64,000 nt of DNA from Variovorax boronicumulans NBRC 103145 (GTDB lineage: Bacteria; Pseudomonadota; Gammaproteobacteria; Burkholderiales; Burkholderiaceae_C): positions 106,599-170,598 of the forward strand of contig NZ_BCUS01000001.1 in NCBI RefSeq assembly GCF_001591345.1, in the 5' to 3' direction. This document shows, piece after piece, positions 22,546 to 30,245 of the stretch. A program made the position numbers and the translations under genes. Each line of letters starts with the position of its first letter. Positions within the stretch are counted from its first letter, which is position 1. The notes under the pieces are model-generated. The model was not told the DNA's origin and searched no databases. It worked only from the letters and a program-made list of their open reading frames with translations.

Positions 22546-23772
22546 ATGCATGTGTGCGTGCTCGGCGCCGGCATCGTGGGCCTGGCGACCGCCTGGCAAC
22601 TCGAGCGCCAGGGCCACCAGGTCACGGTGATCGACCGCGCGGCGCCCGGCGCGGGCGCCAGCGGCGGCAACGGCGCGCAGCTGAGCTACTCATACGTGCA
22701 GCCGCTGGCCGATCCGTCGATCTGGACGCAGCTGCCCAAGCTGCTGTTCTCCCCCACCTCGCCGCTGAAGCTGCGCCCGCAGCTCGATCCGCTGCAGTGG
22801 CGCTGGGGCCTGGCCTTCCTGGCCGCGTGCAACGCCGCGACCTCGCGCGACACCACCGCGCAGTTGCTCGCGCTGGCGGCCGCGAGCCGCACCGGCTTCG
22901 AGGCCATGCAGGCCGACATTGCGCCCGACTGCGATTTCTCCGCCACCGGCAAGCTGGTGCTCTATGCCAGCGCCGCCTCGCTGGCCGGTGCGCGCGCGCA
23001 GGTCGAACTGCAGCGCACGCTGGGCAGCGAGCAGCGCATCGTGACGCCCGACGAGTGCGTGGCCATCGAGCCCGCGCTCGCGGACTACCGCGGCCAGATG
23101 GCGGGTGCGGTCCACACGCCGAGCGAGTGCGCGGCCGACTGCCTCAAGGTGTGCGCCGAGCTGATGCGTGCACTGAGCGCGCGCGGCGTGCGCTTCATGC
23201 TCGGTGCCGACGTGCACGGCTTTGCGCGCAGCGAGGGCCGTGTCGCCGCCGTGCAGACCAGTGAAGGCGACATCGAAGCCAATGCCTTCGTGATGGCGCT
23301 GGGCTCGGCCTCGCACAAGCTCGGTCGCGCGCTCGGCGCCTACCTGCCGGTGTACCCGCTCAAGGGCTACAGCATCACGGTCGACGTCGACCCCGCGCCC
23401 GGCGCGGCGCCGCGCGTGAACGTGACCGACAGCGCGCGCAAGGTCGTCTTCGCGCGCATCGGCTCGCGCCTGCGCGTGGCCGGCATGGCCGAGCTCGTGG
23501 GGCACGACGCGAGCATTCCGGCCACGCGCATCGAGACGCTGGCCGACGCCACGCGCGCCGTGTTCCCACGCGCCAGCCGCCTGGCCGAACTGCACCCCTG
23601 GACCGGCATGCGCCCGGCCACGCCGAAGGGCCTGCCGATCATCGGGCGGCTGCCGCACGCGCCGTCGAACATGCTGTTCAACACCGGCCACGGCGCGCTG
23701 GGTTTCACGCTGGCCTTCGGCTCGGCGCAGCGGATCGCGCAGGCGCTGGACGCGGCCCCGTCGCGCTTCTGA
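22546..23772 (+). CDS. dadA: D-amino-acid dehydrogenase (DadA-type FAD protein)
   Basis: A 408-aa flavoprotein of the DAO family. The N-terminal FAD motif GAGIVGLATAWQLERQG starts at residue 6. It has the DadA-like GGNGAQLSYSYVQPLADPS block (about 40-58), YPLKGYSITV and the C-terminal WTGMRPATPKGLPIIGR plus NTGHGALGFTLAFGS. It probably oxidises D-amino acids at the inner membrane, passing electrons to quinone. GGAAAG precedes the ATG. It is divergent from the binding protein and racemase. Its last 68 bp overlap the 3' end of the convergent PepSY gene. The symbol follows family resemblance; other DadA paralogues may exist in the genome. Confidence 0.85.
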   Translation: MHVCVLGAGIVGLATAWQLERQGHQVTVIDRAAPGAGASGGNGAQLSYSYVQPLADPSIWTQLPKLLFSPTSPLKLRPQLDPLQWRWGLAFLAACNAATSRDTTAQLLALAAASRTGFEAMQADIAPDCDFSATGKLVLYASAASLAGARAQVELQRTLGSEQRIVTPDECVAIEPALADYRGQMAGAVHTPSECAADCLKVCAELMRALSARGVRFMLGADVHGFARSEGRVAAVQTSEGDIEANAFVMALGSASHKLGRALGAYLPVYPLKGYSITVDVDPAPGAAPRVNVTDSARKVVFARIGSRLRVAGMAELVGHDASIPATRIETLADATRAVFPRASRLAELHPWTGMRPATPKGLPIIGRLPHAPSNMLFNTGHGALGFTLAFGSAQRIAQALDAAPSRF

Positions 23773-25279
23773 GCTTGCGGCCCAGGCGCCGCCAGCCGAT
23801 CACCACGCCGGTCAGGCTCAGCAGCGCGCCGCCCGCGCTGAGCGCGACCAGCAGCACGTCCCACAGCGGGCGGTGTTCGAGCAGCGGCAGCCAGTCCCAG
23901 CTGTGCAACATCGCGAACAGCCAGCGACTCAGGCGCCGCGTGCTGTCGCTGCGGCCGAGCACGGCGCCGGCCTGCGGATCGACGTGGACCCAGGTGGCGT
24001 GCGCGTCGGCGAACACCACGCGCCAGACGGGCAGCGGCTTCTCGCTGCCGCCGGTCATGGTGTGCGCGTCGCGCGTGTAGTAGTGGCTGTCGTAGGCGGT
24101 GAGCACGTCGATGCGCGCGACCGGGTCGGGCAGCAGTTGCGCGACGGCGCTGCGCAGCGCCTCGGGGTCGATCTGTTGCGGCTGCGCGCTGGCCGCGTCG
24201 CGCACCAGCGGCCGGCCGCCGGCGGTGCTGGCCAGCACCAGCGTCTGCCCCGCCGCGCGCACCCAGCGCAGTTCGCGGATGTCGCCGCGCGTGGAAGCCA
24301 GCAGTGCAGCGGGCGCCGCATCGCCAGCGTCCACCACGAGCGGCCCGCCCTGCATCGCCGCCATGCGCAATGCCGGCGCGCCGCTGTCGAACACGCGCCA
24401 AGGGTTCATCGACATCAGCCCGCTGAAGATCCACGTCAGCGTGACGAGCGCGAACAGCAGCCCGCTGATGTGATGCCAACGCATCATGAAGCCCTGGTAT
24501 GGCGAGTGCGAGCCACTCTTGTAGGTGCGCCGGAAGCGCCATCGCATCACGCCCACCACGGTGCCGGTGAGCGTGACGGCGATGCCGACGATCGACAACC
24601 AGTTGACGATGTCGGCCCAGTAGCGGTCCAGGCGCGTGCCGCGCAGCGGGTAGAGCCAGTGGATCCATGCGCCGGCGTAGTTCCACAGCCGCTCGGCGCG
24701 CGGTGCATCGCGCACCACCTCGCCGGTGCGGCCCGAGATGTACAGCCGCGTGGCCTGCGCATCGGCCAGGTCGACCACATGCAGCGGGCGGTGCGCGTCG
24801 AGCCCGCGCGAATGGGTGAAGGCGTCTTCGTCAATGGTGCCCCGGTACCTGAGCACCACGGCCTCGCCCCCATAGGCCTGTGCGCTCACGAGTGCGCGGG
24901 CGCGGTCGACCTGGCGCAGCACGGCGCCGGTCTGCGCATCGACGACGAGCACGCCGCGCCCGGGCGGCGATCGGCGCGCGCCGGGTTCGGCCGCTTGCGC
25001 CGGCACCGCGAGGTACACCGCCTGCCCGCCGCTGGCGACCGCGAGCCGCAGGTCCTGCAACGGCCCCGCGATACCGGCCGCATCGAGCGCCTGTCGCGGT
25101 CCCAGCAAGGGCGTCGACGCATCAAGCGGCGGCAGGTGCTGCAAACGCTCGGCCTCGGTGAGCTTGGGGTAGCCCACATACATCATCACCACGCCCGAGA
25201 CGAACCACATCGCGAAGAAGGCGCAGACGACCACGCCGAGCCAGCGGTGGACCAGGAACAACCAGCGTTTGGCATGCAT
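23705..25279 (-). CDS. PepSY-domain inner-membrane protein
   Basis: A 524-aa protein of the PepSY-associated TM family. Helices are seen at about 8-34 (starting WLFLVHRWLG with an early His), about 200-225, about 250-275 (following MRWHHISG) and a C-terminal one in LLVALSAGGALLSLTGVVIGW. Long periplasmic loops hold PepSY-like repeats (RIDVLTAYDSHYYTR and VRYRGTIDEDAF regions). Such proteins accompany TonB receptors and are proposed to reduce or release metal from the imported ligand. It is 17 nt downstream of the TonB receptor. The Arg/Pro-rich C-terminal tail overlaps the convergent dadA end, which may mean the last codons are not conserved. Confidence 0.86.
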   Translation of the reverse strand: MHAKRWLFLVHRWLGVVVCAFFAMWFVSGVVMMYVGYPKLTEAERLQHLPPLDASTPLLGPRQALDAAGIAGPLQDLRLAVASGGQAVYLAVPAQAAEPGARRSPPGRGVLVVDAQTGAVLRQVDRARALVSAQAYGGEAVVLRYRGTIDEDAFTHSRGLDAHRPLHVVDLADAQATRLYISGRTGEVVRDAPRAERLWNYAGAWIHWLYPLRGTRLDRYWADIVNWLSIVGIAVTLTGTVVGVMRWRFRRTYKSGSHSPYQGFMMRWHHISGLLFALVTLTWIFSGLMSMNPWRVFDSGAPALRMAAMQGGPLVVDAGDAAPAALLASTRGDIRELRWVRAAGQTLVLASTAGGRPLVRDAASAQPQQIDPEALRSAVAQLLPDPVARIDVLTAYDSHYYTRDAHTMTGGSEKPLPVWRVVFADAHATWVHVDPQAGAVLGRSDSTRRLSRWLFAMLHSWDWLPLLEHRPLWDVLLVALSAGGALLSLTGVVIGWRRLGRKLRSATGPRPAPARSAAPSRRPA

Positions 25280-25296
25280 GGCGGCGCTCCTTCAGT

Positions 25297-27462
25297 TCAG
25301 AAGCTCACGCGCACCGACACATCGGCCGTGCGCGGCGCGCCGAGGTAGGCAAAACCGGCGCCGACGTTGGCCGCGTACACGCGGTCGGTCGCGTTGCGCA
25401 CGCGCCCCACCAGCGTGACGTTGCGGTTCACCTGCCAGCTCAGCCCGAGGTCGAGCAGCGTGTAGCCGGGCCAGTGCATCGTGTTGGCCGCATCGGCATA
25501 CACCTTGCCCACATGCCGCACGCCCGCCGTGGCCTGCAGGCGCGGCGTGATGGCGTACGACACCCAGAGGTTCGCGACCACCGCCGGCGTGTTGGTCGGC
25601 GTGCGGCCCGCGAGCGACACGCCGCCCTGGCGGAACTGGTCGTAGCGCGCATCGACGTACGTGAGGTTGCCCTGCAGCGACCACTGCGGCGTGGGCTGCA
25701 GTCCGAGCGCCAGCTCCACGCCCTTGGACGACTGCTCGCCGACCAGCACCGTGAGCGCGCTGTTGGCCGGGTCCTGCGTCGCGATGTTGGTGCGGCGGAT
25801 GCTGTAGGCCGCGAGCGTGGCCGTGCCCTTGCCCTGCCAGAAGTCGAGCTTGGTGCCGACCTCGACCTGCCGGCCGGTGGTGAGCTCGCTGTTGTTGCGC
25901 ACGTCGGCGAACGAGGCGGTCGAGAGCACGCCCGAGGGCGGGTCGGCCGCGGTGGCGTACTGCGCGTACAGATTGGCGCCGGGCGCGAAGTCCCACACCA
26001 GGCCGATGCGGCCGGTGGTGGGCTTGTAGCCGCGATGGAAGGTGGCCGGGTTCGCCGCGTCCACGGTGCGGCGGTTGACCAGGTCGAGGTCGATGCGCTC
26101 GTGGCGCAGCGCCGTCACGAGGTGCAATGACGGCTGCAGCGCGGTGCGGTTCTCCAGGTACAGCGCGGTGGTCCGCACCTTGTTGTCGCGGTCGGGCCGG
26201 AAGCCCGGTGTCATGCCCGGCACGTCGAAGAAGCGCTCGGTGGCGAAGACATACGGGTTCACCGTGCTCACGGTGCCGGGCAGGCTGTTGGGGAAACGCG
26301 TCTGCCGGTTCACACTGAAGTCCAGCCCGAAGGACCAGTCGCTCTTCAGCCCACCGATCTGCCCCTTGTAGAGGCCTTCGACGCGGTTGCCCCACACGTC
26401 CTGGTCGTGCCGCTGCAGCAAGGCGCCCGAGCGGATGACGGCCGTGTTGCGCGCGTTGTAGCGATAGTTCTCGACGTTGCGGTAGTCGCGCAGCGCGTCG
26501 TAGGCATAGAAGGTGTTCTTGAACTGCAGCGCGTCGCTGGCCTGCCATTCGGTGACCGAGCGCAGCCACTGCACGCGCTGCGCGTAGAGGCCGTCGGCGC
26601 TGTTGTAGTTCTTGAAGCGTGTGCCGCGGTCGATGCGCATCTCGCCGCCCGCCGGGTTCAGCACCGGCGTGCCCCAGTAGGGCCGCGTGACGTCTTCGTC
26701 CTGGTATTCGTAGGCCAGCGTGTGCTTCAGGCCGCCGCCGAAGTCCGACAGCAGCGAGGCCGCGAGCTGCGTCGATTGGCTCTTGGTGCCGTCGGTCCTG
26801 CCGTGGGCGTCGCGGTGGTTCACGTCGATGCGCGCGTAGTGGCTGCTCGCGCCGCCGTCGCCGGCGATGCGGCGGTTCAGGCCGAAGGAGGCCTCTTTCA
26901 GGTTCTGCGTGCCGAGGCGCAGTTGCGCTTCGGCAAAGTCGCTGCGCTCGGGCGCCTTGGTGATGTAGTTGATCGAGCCGCCCAGCGCACCCGAGCCGAA
27001 CAGGAAGCTCGACGGGCCACCGATGGCCTCGACGCGGTCGTAGATCCAGCTGTCGACCGGGCGTGCCGCGATCGAGTACTGCAGGTTGATGCCGTTGAAC
27101 AGCTGCGCGATCGAGCCGCTGCCGAAGCCCCGGTAGCTCACGCCGACGTTGCCGGGCGCGTCGTGCGCGGTCACGCCGGGCACGGCGCGCAGCGCCTCCT
27201 GCGTGTTCTGCGCGCCGCGCGCATCGAGCACCGCGCGGTTCACCACCGTGACGGAAGCGGGCGTCTCGCGCGGCGTGAGGCCCAGGCGGCTCGCGGTGTC
27301 GGCGGGCGTGTCGAGGTCGAGCCGGCCGTTGGGGCGCGGGGCGTCGTCGGCCACTTCGATCAAAGGCAGTGAAGACACGGTGGTCTGGGCTTGGACAGGC
27401 GAACTGACGGCGCCGAACAAGGCAAGCAGCCCCAAGGCGGGGGCACGGGAAAGGGTGGGCAT
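25297..27462 (-). CDS. TonB-dependent outer-membrane receptor (siderophore/copper-ligand type)
   Basis: A 721-aa outer-membrane receptor. The signal peptide is residues 1-26 (VQAQ). A plug domain follows with TPASVTVVNRAVLDARGAQNTQEALRAVPGV and RVEAIGGPSSFLFGSGALGGSINYI, then a 22-strand-type barrel ending in aromatic VSVRVSF. The ATG at 27462 has AAGAGAG upstream; 14 extra codons upstream are Arg-rich and rejected. The preceding DUF2946 gene and following PepSY gene match the order of the Bordetella cruR-bfrG operon, so copper-ligand uptake is as likely as iron-siderophore uptake. Confidence 0.93.
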   Translation of the reverse strand: MPTLSRAPALGLLALFGAVSSPVQAQTTVSSLPLIEVADDAPRPNGRLDLDTPADTASRLGLTPRETPASVTVVNRAVLDARGAQNTQEALRAVPGVTAHDAPGNVGVSYRGFGSGSIAQLFNGINLQYSIAARPVDSWIYDRVEAIGGPSSFLFGSGALGGSINYITKAPERSDFAEAQLRLGTQNLKEASFGLNRRIAGDGGASSHYARIDVNHRDAHGRTDGTKSQSTQLAASLLSDFGGGLKHTLAYEYQDEDVTRPYWGTPVLNPAGGEMRIDRGTRFKNYNSADGLYAQRVQWLRSVTEWQASDALQFKNTFYAYDALRDYRNVENYRYNARNTAVIRSGALLQRHDQDVWGNRVEGLYKGQIGGLKSDWSFGLDFSVNRQTRFPNSLPGTVSTVNPYVFATERFFDVPGMTPGFRPDRDNKVRTTALYLENRTALQPSLHLVTALRHERIDLDLVNRRTVDAANPATFHRGYKPTTGRIGLVWDFAPGANLYAQYATAADPPSGVLSTASFADVRNNSELTTGRQVEVGTKLDFWQGKGTATLAAYSIRRTNIATQDPANSALTVLVGEQSSKGVELALGLQPTPQWSLQGNLTYVDARYDQFRQGGVSLAGRTPTNTPAVVANLWVSYAITPRLQATAGVRHVGKVYADAANTMHWPGYTLLDLGLSWQVNRNVTLVGRVRNATDRVYAANVGAGFAYLGAPRTADVSVRVSF

Positions 27463-27478
27463 GGCATCTCTCTTGCGA

Positions 27479-27511
27479 CGGCGCTGGCGAAACCAATGAA
27501 GCACAGCGCCG
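27479..27511 (-). promoter_or_regulatory. Leader hairpin next to the TonB receptor ribosome site
   Basis: On the minus strand CGGCGCTG (27511-27504) pairs with CAGCGCCG (27486-27479) across a 17-nt loop. The 3' arm ends 4 nt before the AAGAGAG ribosome site of the receptor. It lies in the 117-nt gap after the DUF2946 gene, where a structure controlled by translation of that upstream ORF would be expected. Function is inferred from position. Confidence 0.5.
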
Positions 27512-27579
27512 GCCGCACAACGACCGGGAACACACCGCGCGGCCCGTTCAGGCGGCGTCAGGTGCAGGAACGACGAAGC

Positions 27580-27939
27580 TCAGGAGAGATGCGTGGGCGG
27601 CCCGCGCGCCGGCAGCGGCGAGGCCGTGGCTGCCGCGAGGCGGGCAGCGGGAATCGATTGCAGCGCGCGGCCCAGCGGCAGCGGCGTGGGCAGCGTCACC
27701 TGCACGGCGGCAGGCGGCGGGCCGGAGACCATGCACAGCGGGCAGTCCATGGCCGCCATGCCGACTTCGGTGGCGCCGTCGTCGCCCTGCACGATGAGCT
27801 TGACGGTGCCCGCGGCGGAGCACACGAGTTCGATCGCCTGCGGGTTCACGAGCGGCGACGCGCCCGCGACCAGCAGCGACGCCATGAACCACGCCAGCAC
27901 CAGGCGGTGCATTGCGCAGAAGGTTCGAAGGGCGTGCAT
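27580..27939 (-). CDS. DUF2946 protein, possible copper-responsive upstream ORF (CruR-like)
   Basis: A 119-aa small protein with a hydrophobic N-terminal segment (residues 12-31) and the DUF2946 core: a Cys in ELVCSAAGTVKLI, then MDCPLCM with a CxxC pair (about residues 65-68), then a Pro/Ala tail. It is encoded directly before the TonB receptor and PepSY genes. In Bordetella pertussis the same order occurs, and translation of the DUF2946 ORF (CruR) has been reported to mediate copper repression of bfrG after transcription starts. Here a CATAAT hexamer (27953-27948) lies 8 nt before the ATG and there is no ribosome site, so the message may be near-leaderless. The alternative start at 27912 also lacks one. 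Confidence 0.8.
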   Translation of the reverse strand: MHALRTFCAMHRLVLAWFMASLLVAGASPLVNPQAIELVCSAAGTVKLIVQGDDGATEVGMAAMDCPLCMVSGPPPAAVQVTLPTPLPLGRALQSIPAARLAAATASPLPARGPPTHLS

Positions 27940-27980
27940 GGGCGCGGATTATGGCGCGAGGCGAATGCCCCGCACCTTTC

Positions 27981-28883
27981 TCAGGCGGTCTGCTCGATGG
28001 CCTCGCGCATGCAGCGCGTGATGCCGCGCACGGCCACCGAGTCGGGCCGGCCCGCGAAGCGCAGCGCGCGCACCGGCACCGGAATGTGCGGCTCCAGCGT
28101 CAGCACGTCGACCTTGGCACGGTCGGCCGAGCGCGCCGTGCAGCCGTCGACCAGCGCCACGCCCAGCCCGTGGTGTGCCATGGCCAGCGCCGCATGGTAG
28201 GTCTGCACCGTGACCACGGCCTGCTGGAAACCCACGCCCGCCTGCCGGCAGGCCTGGCTCAGGCTGGTGCCGACCGGGTCGCGGCCGTCCAGGCCGATCA
28301 CCGGGCGGTCGATAAGGTCGTGCAGCGCCACCGAGCCGTTGCGCACCAGCGCGCGCGGCAGCATGCCCTTGGGCGCGACGCACACCATGCGGCTGTCGGC
28401 CAGCGTCTCCTGCGTGAGCGAGGGATGCACCGCGGGGCTGAAGGCGAAGCCCACGTCGGCCTCTTGCAAGAGCAGCGCCGACATGATCTGCGGCGAGTGC
28501 AGCGACTCGACCGTGATCGCGTAGCCCGGGTGCATCTCGCGGAAGGCCTTGAGCGCGCGCGGCAGGATTTCGTAGCTCAGCGCGAGCACGCTGAGGATGC
28601 GCAGCTCGCCCGTGTCGTTGCCCGCGCGCAGGTTCGCCGCCAGCCGCTGCACCTCGTCGAGCTGCGCAAACAGCCGCTCGATGTGCGGGTACAGCGTGAG
28701 CGCCTCGGTGGTCGGCGTGAGCCGCCCCTTGGCGCGCTGGAACAGCGGAAAGCCCAGCTGCAGCTCGGCATGCTGCAGCGTGCGGCTCACGGCCGGCTGC
28801 GTGATGTTGATGAGCCGCGCGGCCGCGCTCACGCTGCCCGCGAGCATGATCGCGTTGAAGACCTCGATGTGGCGCAGCCGCAT
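27981..28883 (-). CDS. LysR-family transcriptional regulator
   Basis: A 300-aa regulator. The winged helix-turn-helix is residues 1-60 (HIEVFNAIMLAGSVSAAARLINITQPAVSRTLQHAE) and the substrate-binding domain about 90-300. The latter resembles regulators of amino-acid catabolism of the OccR/ArgP-like branch only loosely. It begins 22 nt after the CPG2-like carboxypeptidase stop on the same strand, so it may regulate that gene or be co-transcribed with it. No inducer is evident. Confidence 0.9.
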   Translation of the reverse strand: MRLRHIEVFNAIMLAGSVSAAARLINITQPAVSRTLQHAELQLGFPLFQRAKGRLTPTTEALTLYPHIERLFAQLDEVQRLAANLRAGNDTGELRILSVLALSYEILPRALKAFREMHPGYAITVESLHSPQIMSALLLQEADVGFAFSPAVHPSLTQETLADSRMVCVAPKGMLPRALVRNGSVALHDLIDRPVIGLDGRDPVGTSLSQACRQAGVGFQQAVVTVQTYHAALAMAHHGLGVALVDGCTARSADRAKVDVLTLEPHIPVPVRALRFAGRPDSVAVRGITRCMREAIEQTA

Positions 28884-28905
28884 GGCCGACAGCGGTCGGT
28901 GGCGG

Positions 28906-30192
28906 TCAGCGGACGGTGGTCTTGCCCGTCGCGATGTCCATCACCATGCGCACGCCCAGATAGAGACGCGGCTCGATAGAGTCGATCAGCACGTACTCGG
29001 CGTCGGCCGTGTGCGCGCCGAAGCCTTGCAGGCCGAAGCGTTCGATGACCGGCGCCTTGGTCTTGAGCGAGGCGAACGCCGCGTCGGTGCCACCGCCGGC
29101 GGCCTTGTCGTCGGCGCCCAGCGGGCGGCCCAGCTCGTCCTTGTAGATGGCCTGCGCGTGCTTGGCCAGCGCGCGCGACGCGTCGGTGGCCTCGAGCGGC
29201 GGACGGCGGCGTTCGAACTTGAGCTCGACCTTGGCCTCGGGCACTAGCTGCTTCTTCACGCGCTCGTTCACCTGCTGCTCGATGCGGTCGTAGTCGGCCA
29301 CCTTGAGCACGCGCACGTCGGCGCCCGCGGTGGCGCTGGCCGGAATCACGTTGCGGTTGGTGCCTGACTTGGAGATGGTCCAGTTCATCTTCAGGCCCGT
29401 GGACGGGTCGGACAGGTCGCGCATCTGCAAGATCTGATGCGACAGCTCGTACAGCGCGTTCACGCCCAGCTCGGGCGCCGAGCCGGCGTGCGAGGCCTTG
29501 CCCGCCACGTTCAGCGTGACCGAGGCAATGCCCGCGGTGGCCAGCGAGAGCTTGTCGTCCTTGATCGATGCACCCTCGAACGACAGCACCGCGTCGTGCT
29601 CGCCGCCCAGCTTGGTGAGCAGCGCGCGCGAACCGGGCGAGCTGATTTCCTCGTCGCCGTTGATCAGCACGGTGAGCGTGCCGTAGTCCTTGAACTTCAG
29701 CGCCTGCAGCATCGACACCAGGTGCGTGATGACGGCCACGCCCTGCTTGTCGTCGGCAATGCCCAGGCCGTAGGCCTTGTCGCCGTCGACGCGGAACGGC
29801 TGCTTGTTGAGCATGCCCACGGTGTAGACCGTGTCCATGTGCGCGATGAGCATGATCTTCTTGGTGCCCGTGCCCTTGAAGGTGGCGCGCACCACGCGGC
29901 CGATTTTTTCGGGCGTGTCTTCCATGCGGTAGGCGTCGGCGCTCGGGTCGATGAGCTCGACCTCGCCGCCCAGTGCCTTGAACTTGGCGGCGATGAGATC
30001 GGAGATTTTCTCGAGGCCTTCGATGTCGCGGCTGCCCGACTCGATGGAGACCAGCTCCTTCAGCGTCTCGAGCAGGGCGGGCTTTTCCTTGGCGGCCAGC
30101 GCGGCGATGCGGGCATCAGGGGCTGCGGAAGCGCTGCCGAGGAAGGCCGCGCAGACGGCGGCGAGCAGGAAGGTGCGGGGCTGGAGTTTCAT
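28906..30192 (-). CDS. M20 glutamate carboxypeptidase (CPG2-like), exported
   Basis: A 428-aa zinc peptidase closely resembling carboxypeptidase G2, which releases C-terminal glutamate from folates and peptides. The signal peptide is residues 1-23 (SASA). Predicted dinuclear site: His118 and Asp120 (IAHMDTVY), bridging Asp147 (GIADDKQG), general base Glu181 and ligand Glu182 (NGDEE), Glu206 (SFEGAS) and a C-terminal His in GFGAHTADAEY. The lid-domain block KASHAGSAPELGVNAL is CPG2-like. The shorter ATG start at 30192 was chosen because the signal peptide begins there. It lies between polA and a LysR gene. Released glutamate fits the nearby racemase and glutamate-binding protein. Confidence 0.9.
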   Translation of the reverse strand: MKLQPRTFLLAAVCAAFLGSASAAPDARIAALAAKEKPALLETLKELVSIESGSRDIEGLEKISDLIAAKFKALGGEVELIDPSADAYRMEDTPEKIGRVVRATFKGTGTKKIMLIAHMDTVYTVGMLNKQPFRVDGDKAYGLGIADDKQGVAVITHLVSMLQALKFKDYGTLTVLINGDEEISSPGSRALLTKLGGEHDAVLSFEGASIKDDKLSLATAGIASVTLNVAGKASHAGSAPELGVNALYELSHQILQMRDLSDPSTGLKMNWTISKSGTNRNVIPASATAGADVRVLKVADYDRIEQQVNERVKKQLVPEAKVELKFERRRPPLEATDASRALAKHAQAIYKDELGRPLGADDKAAGGGTDAAFASLKTKAPVIERFGLQGFGAHTADAEYVLIDSIEPRLYLGVRMVMDIATGKTTVR

Positions 30193-30245
30193 AGGCGTGT
30201 TTCTTCTTTCTGTCGTTTGTCTCTTGGGGATCGTGCGAAGGAGGA

